A stretch of DNA of 6,988 nucleotides. Source: Acidobacteriota bacterium. Lineage in GTDB: Bacteria; Acidobacteriota; Thermoanaerobaculia; Multivoradales; JAHEKO01. Location: NCBI GenBank assembly GCA_029863825.1, contig JAOTUP010000101.1, forward strand, positions 1 through 6,988. The letters run 5' to 3'. This document shows, in pieces, positions 1 to 4,383 of the stretch (within the stretch, counting starts at the first letter, position 1; the number at the start of each line of letters is the position of its first letter). Made by a program: the position numbers and the translations under genes. Below the pieces are notes generated by a model. That model searched no databases and was not told the origin of the DNA. It saw only the letters and a program-made list of their open reading frames with translations.

Positions 1-1356
1 GAAGATGCGGACGTTGGCCAGCTCCACGCGGTCGTAGACCGGGCGGTAGTCGTGGAATCGGATCTTCCCGAGTCCCTTGGTCGGGCCCTGGGCGAAGAGA
101 AAGGCGTCGTGGCGCGGCTCGGTGACTTCGGGAATGTCAGGAAACTCACCGGGTTTGAAGAAGTAGTTCTTCATGAACTTGATGACCAGCGCCATGTTGA
201 CGTGGACCGTCCCCTCGAGCTTCGGCAGGGCGCGAATGTCGCGCGCCGCCATCTCGAAGTACATGTCTTTCTCGAACCCCTTGGCGGCGATGATGTTCCA
301 CAGCAGGTCGATCACCTCCTCGCCCTGGCTCGTCACCTTCATCTTGACCAGCGGATCGTAGAGGAGATAACGACGGTCGTCGGGTGATGCCGTGCGCAGA
401 TAGTCCGACCCCCGCAGGGCGAAGAGCTTCATCGCCACGAGCCGACAGTAGGCGTCGGTGAAGAACTGCCGGATGTGGGGAAAGTCGGTGACCGAGTGAT
501 TGAACAGCCGCCGCGAGGCAGCATGATCGATCGCCTCGTAGAAGGCGTGGGTGCAGATGCCGATCGAAGCCCAGCCGAGATTGAACTTGCCAACGTTGAC
601 GGTATTGAGCGACGTGTCCCAGGCGTCGCGCCCGCGCGACAAGATCTCCGCCTCGGTCACGGGATAGTCGTGCAGCGCGAAGTGGGCGACGTAGTTTTGC
701 GAGTTGCAGACGTTCTTCACGCACTCGTACTTTTCGTGCTGCGGATCCACGATGAAGAAGACGTAGTCGTTGGTCGTGTGGTCGCTTGAAACAGAGCCGT
801 CCGAGTCGGCCACCTTGCCGAAGACCGAAACCAGCGCTGCTTCGTTGGCGTTGCCGATGTAGTACTTCTCGCCACGCGCGAGGTAGGTCCCGTCCTCCTG
901 GGGGTAGAGCGTCATCTCGCTCGAGTAGAGGTCGGCACCGTGCTCTTTCTCGGAAAGTCCAAACGCGAAGATGCCGCCGTTTCTCAAGAACTCCGCCGTC
1001 TTCCGTTTGACCTCTTCGTTGCCGCTCATCCAGATCGGCCCGAGCCCCAGGATCGTCACCTGCCAGGTGTACCAGTAGGCGAGGCCGTAGAAGCCGAGGA
1101 TCTCGTTGAGCTCGCAGTTCCGCCAGGTATCCCAGCGGCAGCCCTCGCCGCCGTATTCGGGAGGTGTGAGAAGGGTGGAGAAGAGGCGCTTGTCCTTCGC
1201 GAATTCGAGGAAGTCCCGATACCAAGTGCGTTCGTGGTCGTCGTGCTTGACGCGAGCCAGGCCTTTCGATTCGAAGAACTCGATCACCGCGAGCATCAGC
1301 TCGCGACTTGCTTTGTCCGGGTACTCACGGACGCCGCGGTTTGGGTTGAGGAGCAT
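1..1356 (-). CDS. Acyl-CoA dehydrogenase family protein, C-terminus cut by window edge
   Basis: FAD-dependent flavoenzyme expected to oxidise an acyl-CoA to the trans-2-enoyl-CoA in the cytoplasm, passing electrons to electron-transfer flavoprotein. My translation from the ATG at 1356 runs 452 codons without a stop to base 1. Residues 131-142 (AFGLSEKEHGAD) fit the flavin/substrate-loop motif of the family's middle domain. Residues 161-170 (RGEKYYIGNA) match the following beta-domain segment. Residues 255-370 form the helical C-terminal domain. E381 in LEGT aligns with the catalytic glutamate of the YEGT motif in medium-chain enzymes, so the active site looks intact. The frame continues past the usual 380-400 residue length (401-452 and beyond), so this is a longer subfamily with a C-terminal extension whose end is not visible. 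Start choice: ATG with GGAGG nine bases upstream. Family assignment is firm. Chain-length specificity cannot be read, so no symbol is given. Confidence 0.93.
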   Translation of the reverse strand, partial: MLLNPNRGVREYPDKASRELMLAVIEFFESKGLARVKHDDHERTWYRDFLEFAKDKRLFSTLLTPPEYGGEGCRWDTWRNCELNEILGFYGLAYWYTWQVTILGLGPIWMSGNEEVKRKTAEFLRNGGIFAFGLSEKEHGADLYSSEMTLYPQEDGTYLARGEKYYIGNANEAALVSVFGKVADSDGSVSSDHTTNDYVFFIVDPQHEKYECVKNVCNSQNYVAHFALHDYPVTEAEILSRGRDAWDTSLNTVNVGKFNLGWASIGICTHAFYEAIDHAASRRLFNHSVTDFPHIRQFFTDAYCRLVAMKLFALRGSDYLRTASPDDRRYLLYDPLVKMKVTSQGEEVIDLLWNIIAAKGFEKDMYFEMAARDIRALPKLEGTVHVNMALVIKFMKNYFFKPGEFPDIPEVTEPRHDAFLFAQGPTKGLGKIRFHDYRPVYDRVELANVRIF

Positions 1357-1365
1357 GGTCGGCTA

Positions 1366-1370
1366 CCTCC
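1366..1370 (-). promoter_or_regulatory. Ribosome binding site of the acyl-CoA dehydrogenase
   Basis: GGAGG on the minus strand, nine bases before the ATG at 1356. It is a strong anti-16S match and decides the start, which also gives the expected N-terminus (MLLNPNRGVREYPDK) leading into the alpha-helical N-terminal domain. Confidence 0.75.
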
Positions 1371-1439
1371 CGGGTGTGGATTGATGTCTCGAGCGAGCGG
1401 GCCCGCCGGCTCTTTCGCAAGCGTAGCAGGACGGGAACG

Positions 1440-1469
1440 CGTATGGGAGGAAGAGCGTCGGGGGGTCAA
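1440..1469 (-). promoter_or_regulatory. Weak sigma70-type promoter candidate upstream of the acyl-CoA dehydrogenase
   Basis: On the minus strand, TTGACC (1469-1464, five of six bases of the -35 consensus) is followed after 18 bases by CATACG (1445-1440, three of six of the -10 consensus). It lies in the only spacer upstream of the dehydrogenase, so a promoter is expected here. The -10 match is poor and the -35 overlaps the hairpin arm at 1458-1464. Treat this as a placement guess. Confidence 0.25.
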
Positions 1470-1495
1470 GGCAGGGCACGGCCCCACGCCCCCGA
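1458..1495 (-). terminator. Nested GC-rich stem-loop after the transporter stop, possible terminator without U-tract
   Basis: On the plus strand, TCGGGGG (1458-1464) pairs with CCCCCGA (1489-1495), a perfect 7-bp outer stem. Inside it GGGC (1474-1477) pairs with GCCC (1481-1484) around a 3-base loop. The structure begins five bases past the TAG of the EamA transporter at 1501-1503, the right place to end that transcript. No run of U follows on the minus-strand RNA, so it is not a classical intrinsic terminator. It could be a U-less terminator of GC-rich genomes, an mRNA-stabilising end, or chance in GC-rich DNA. Confidence 0.38.
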
Positions 1496-1500
1496 GCCCT

Positions 1501-2460
1501 CTAGTCCAGAGCCACCGGCTCAGCATCGCGGGAGCCGCGGCCGAGAGCCGTCATCATCGAGCCCGCAACAATCAATACCGAGCCCGCGATGCCGAGCCCG
1601 TCGAGCTTTTCGCCCACGTCAGCGGCGGGCCAGAGCGCGAGCATCGCGTAGACGACGAGAATCGTGATCAGTGGAGTCAGCGAGATGACGGCGCTCACTC
1701 GGGAGGCCTCCCAGTGCTCCAGGGCTTCGGCAAAGCAGCCGTAGGCGGCGAGAGTGTTGAAGACGCCGAAGGCGAGCAGGCCGAGACCGAGGCCGGATAA
1801 GTCGGCAATCTGACCCGGACTCGCCACGGGCAGGAGGAGGACCGTGGCGCCGACGTAGATGAGAAGCAGGATGTTCACTGACGAGAGCGTCATCAGGAGC
1901 TGCTTCTGGGCCAGCGCATAGGCGGTCCAGACCACGGCCGCAACGACCACGATCGCGACCCCGATCGCCTCGGTGCCCGAGAGGCGCACCAGGTTGGCGA
2001 GACGCTGGTTGAAAAACAGGAGGAGGCCTGCAATGAGCACTGCGAGGCCGAGCCACTGCCAGCGGCTGAACGACTCCCCGAAGATCACCAGCCCCCCGAG
2101 CAGGAAGAGGATCGGTGCCAGCTGAATCACCAGCTGCGCGGTTGCCGGCGGCACGTAGTCGAGGGCGACGACGAAGAGCACGTAGTTTCCCACCAGCCCG
2201 CCAAGGGCAATCGCCAGGAGACCCCAGCCCTCGCCTCGCAGGTCGCCGAGTGCCGGCAATCGGCCGCGCCAGACCTGGAACGTACCCAGGAGGAGGGCCG
2301 CCGCCGTCAGCCGATACCAGGTGATGGTAAAGGCGTCCATGCCGTCCAGCAGCAGAAGCCTGAGCGCGATCGACAAGAACCCCCAGAGTAGCGCCGTCGC
2401 CAGGGCCAGCAGCAGGCCAAGACGTGGATTGCCGCGGGCGCGATGGAGGGTGCGGGCCAT
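1501..2460 (-). CDS. EamA/DMT-superfamily permease, 10 membrane helices
   Basis: Inner-membrane transporter of the drug/metabolite (EamA, RhaT-like) superfamily. Family members export or import small metabolites such as amino acids or sugars; the substrate cannot be read here. The 319-residue protein has the family's usual length and two tandem EamA repeats (about 12-150 and 165-305). I count ten hydrophobic segments near 14-37, 44-64, 79-103, 107-127, 134-150, 165-184, 195-212, 222-245, 252-276 and 288-306. A W26-G27 pair in helix 1, a P104-P105 pair and a Q109-x-A-P116 stretch in helix 4 are typical of the fold. The start at ATG 2460 gives a short basic N-terminus (MARTLHRARGNPR) directly before helix 1. 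The frame stays open 138 codons further upstream to 2874, but that part is Arg/Ser/Pro-rich, lacks family character and overlaps the glycosyltransferase gene. No clear Shine-Dalgarno precedes the ATG. Confidence 0.92.
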   Translation of the reverse strand: MARTLHRARGNPRLGLLLALATALLWGFLSIALRLLLLDGMDAFTITWYRLTAAALLLGTFQVWRGRLPALGDLRGEGWGLLAIALGGLVGNYVLFVVALDYVPPATAQLVIQLAPILFLLGGLVIFGESFSRWQWLGLAVLIAGLLLFFNQRLANLVRLSGTEAIGVAIVVVAAVVWTAYALAQKQLLMTLSSVNILLLIYVGATVLLLPVASPGQIADLSGLGLGLLAFGVFNTLAAYGCFAEALEHWEASRVSAVISLTPLITILVVYAMLALWPAADVGEKLDGLGIAGSVLIVAGSMMTALGRGSRDAEPVALD

Positions 2461-2728
2461 GTTCGCGAAGTAGATCGCAGTTCCGGTCCGGAAGCCACCC
2501 GATGTGAAACCTACTTGTCGATGCGGGAATGGGAGCCGAATCGATCGTCGCGTGTGTTTGGATGATCGGACTCGGGGGGCCGAGAACCAGAACGGTGCTC
2601 GGCTGTGAAACAGAGAGCCTGAGTAGAAGCGGGTCGGAGTCTTTCTCACGCTGACCGGTGGTGCCCGCCGCCGTGAGCCTGAAAGGGGCTGGGCCGGACT
2701 GCGAGTCGGGCGAAACGTCGCGCCCGAG
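2461..2728. other. Non-coding spacer between glycosyltransferase and transporter genes
   Basis: 268 bases with no convincing gene in either direction. It should hold the promoter of the EamA transporter, but I find no -35/-10 pair I would defend. It contains a terminator-like hairpin at its right end (2706-2727). A looser inverted repeat pairs CTCACG (2645-2650) with CGTGAG (2672-2677). A small 5-bp hairpin lies at 2571-2584 (CTCGG, four-base loop, CCGAG). A degenerate direct repeat is spaced by 60 bases, sharing GAGCCTGA at 2615-2622 and 2675-2682. Confidence 0.6.
2706..2727 (-). terminator. Perfect 7-bp hairpin right after the glycosyltransferase stop, possible terminator
   Basis: TCGGGCG (2706-2712) pairs perfectly with CGCCCGA (2721-2727) around an 8-base loop. 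On the minus strand it starts one base after the TAG stop of the glycosyltransferase (2729-2731). Position and stability suit a transcript end. No U-run follows (the next minus-strand bases are CTCGC after an A), so a factor-independent mechanism is uncertain. Confidence 0.42.
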
Positions 2729-4174
2729 CTAGGTCGAACGCAGATCGGACCAGGCTTGTGGCGCCATGACCAGAGCCACCCACAGGAGCGGCAGTACAGG
2801 TTCGTTGAAACGGGGCAAGTTCTCAGTGAGAAGAGTGTGAAAGAGGAGAGGAAAGAGCGCCAGCGTGACGACAACGAAATGCCGCGGGTCCCAGCGGAGC
2901 AACGCCCGCAAGGTAAGGAGGGCGAGAGCAGCCGCGAAAAGGAGATTCACCGCAACAGCCAGATTCAACCAGCGCAAAGGTTCCGGGTCTTGCTCGATGA
3001 ACAGACCACGCCAGCCGACTGGAATCGAGGCCAGAAGGTGTCGTCCTGGCGTTCGAAGAAACCGCGTGATCGCCTCCCGCTTGAGACTGCGATCCACCTC
3101 GAGCGGAGGCTGCCCTTCGCTCCTGAGAAACTCCCATCGTTGTATGGCACGGACAAAGTAGTTGTCGGAGCTCGTCCAGCTCATGCGCGCAACTCGTGCC
3201 TCGGGGAAGTATCGAGCCGCAGCCGTCTGTGCGGGTCCGGAGGGTGTCCAGGAGAGGACAGCGGCCAGGAACTCGTCACGATCGAGATCCCGATCAAACT
3301 CCGCCCGCACAGTGAGCACGACGCCGCCACGGTCGCTCATCACGAAGTGGCCAAAGTGTAGATAGTTCCGGGACATCCAGACTGCCGCCGGGACAAGAGC
3401 GACACCGAGGAATGCGAGGGCGGCGACTGCCGATTTCCGCCTGGCCTCTGGAGCTCGAAATCCGAGTCCGAGCCATAAAACAAGGCTCAGACCAGGAATC
3501 AAATAGAGAAAGGCTGCCCTGGTCAGGGCCAGGGTGGCTGCGAGTCCACCAACCAGTACGGCAAGCCGGAGACTCTTGAGCTTTAGCAGCCTGAGTGAGG
3601 CAAGAGCGATGAGGGGGAGCAGTGCCGCTGCCACGTTGCCACTGTCGAAGTGGTCGGCCCGGCTCACCAGCGCCGGGCTGAACGCGATCCCGACTCGAAT
3701 GAGCCAAACCTGGAATGACGTACCGCCCAACATTCGGCCGACCTCGCCGCCAGCAAGGGCTGCGACGAGAACCAATGCGTACTGTGCGATCTTGAGTAGA
3801 AGGTAGCCGCTCGGTGTGGTTACCGCACCCCAGTGAAAGAGATGCATGGCCAGAGCCAGGAAGAAGGGGTAGGCGGGCTCTCGATATGCAGTGGGGTGAA
3901 TCTCACCATCCCGAGGCGTGTCGCCCGAAAACACCCCACGCTCGAGCAGGTTCACAGCGCAGTTCACAAACTGCGGCTCGTCCGCGCGCAATGAACGGGC
4001 GGTCAGAACCTCACGACCCTGCCACACGAACAGCATGAGAAACACGGCCCATGCTGCCCACCCCAGCCACCTGATGTCGCCAGACAGTCCTCTCTCGGCG
4101 TACGTTACATTCACCGAGCGAGAGATTACACTGTCCTGCTCTTCTTCGTACCGCGTCGATTGGCGTGCCCACAC
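2729..4174 (-). CDS. GT-C superfamily membrane glycosyltransferase (PMT/ArnT-like, GT39/GT83 type)
   Basis: Polytopic inner-membrane transferase of 481 residues. GT-C enzymes of this kind transfer a sugar from a polyprenyl-phosphate donor onto a lipid or protein on the periplasmic side. After about 36 cytoplasmic residues, helix 1 spans 36-52. The first periplasmic loop then carries D65-E66 in RADEPQF, the place of the family's catalytic acidic residue, and PTAYREPAYPFFLAL (94-108), a typical loop-to-helix-2 segment. Further hydrophobic segments lie near 124-142, 180-195, 203-238 and 247-266. A soluble region (268-395) opens with RNYLHFGHFV, which resembles the conserved RNY segment of these enzymes. 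The C-terminus has helices near 402-425, 433-449 and 457-471, with PRFNEPVLPLL at 454-464 as the usual RYxxPxxP-like motif. The start is a GTG at 4174 with AGGAG twelve bases upstream. A stop lies two codons before it, and GTG 4114 (residue 21) is an alternative. Its codon third positions look less GC-biased than those of acnA. Donor and acceptor are unknown. Confidence 0.82.
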   Translation of the reverse strand: MWARQSTRYEEEQDSVISRSVNVTYAERGLSGDIRWLGWAAWAVFLMLFVWQGREVLTARSLRADEPQFVNCAVNLLERGVFSGDTPRDGEIHPTAYREPAYPFFLALAMHLFHWGAVTTPSGYLLLKIAQYALVLVAALAGGEVGRMLGGTSFQVWLIRVGIAFSPALVSRADHFDSGNVAAALLPLIALASLRLLKLKSLRLAVLVGGLAATLALTRAAFLYLIPGLSLVLWLGLGFRAPEARRKSAVAALAFLGVALVPAAVWMSRNYLHFGHFVMSDRGGVVLTVRAEFDRDLDRDEFLAAVLSWTPSGPAQTAAARYFPEARVARMSWTSSDNYFVRAIQRWEFLRSEGQPPLEVDRSLKREAITRFLRTPGRHLLASIPVGWRGLFIEQDPEPLRWLNLAVAVNLLFAAALALLTLRALLRWDPRHFVVVTLALFPLLFHTLLTENLPRFNEPVLPLLWVALVMAPQAWSDLRST

Positions 4175-4383
4175 CCGTCACTGGCTCTCCTGGTACAACC
4201 TCGTCGCTCTCGTACACCCCCGGGGCGGCATCTCCAGGATGCAACGGCGTCCACCCCGCACGGGAAGCCTCCGAGTCCCTGAGGGAGCGCTCGCGACACG
4301 GTGACGGTCCGCCCGCCATTCTTGGCATCTGCTACTCTTCGTGCTCGTCTGTTCAGCCTTTCACCAGAGCGCAAGGACACACT
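4175..4383. promoter_or_regulatory. Divergent spacer holding the glycosyltransferase and aconitase start signals
   Basis: 209 bases between two genes that point away from each other, so both promoters should lie here. On the plus strand TTGGCA (4322-4327) could be a -35 for acnA, but the bases 17 downstream (TCGTCT) are a poor -10. On the minus strand AGGAG (4191-4187) is the only Shine-Dalgarno-like run before the GTG at 4174. I see no convincing operator palindrome, riboswitch or small gene. Short open frames through this stretch have no family character. Confidence 0.5.
4373..4377 (+). promoter_or_regulatory. Ribosome binding site of aconitase
   Basis: AAGGA six bases before the ATG at 4384. 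It supports this start, which yields an N-terminus (MKDTFSTSRTLESSGTTYR) matching the layout of AcnA proteins just before the conserved LPFSMRILLENLLR segment. Confidence 0.7.

Noticed and set aside
146..1225. Open frame of 359 codons on the minus strand within the dehydrogenase
   Set aside because: It is a shifted frame of the real gene, rich in Arg/Gly/His. The overlapping frame starting at 1356 carries all dehydrogenase motifs.
940..1800. Open frame of 286 codons on the plus strand across the dehydrogenase start and the transporter end
   Set aside because: It is antisense to two well-supported genes and their spacer, has low-complexity composition, and shows no recognisable fold.
2461..2874. 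N-terminal extension of the transporter frame (138 codons)
   Set aside because: The extension overlaps the glycosyltransferase gene in another frame, is Arg/Ser/Pro-rich, and would put a non-family segment before helix 1.
2756..3361. Open frame of 201 codons on the plus strand inside the glycosyltransferase
   Set aside because: It is antisense to the membrane transferase. It is highly charged because it mirrors hydrophobic codons, and it has no start signal of note.
4011..4380. Two small minus-strand frames (105 and 84 codons) across the divergent spacer
   Set aside because: They run through the start regions of both neighbours, have no ribosome binding site I can defend, and lack any recognisable motif.
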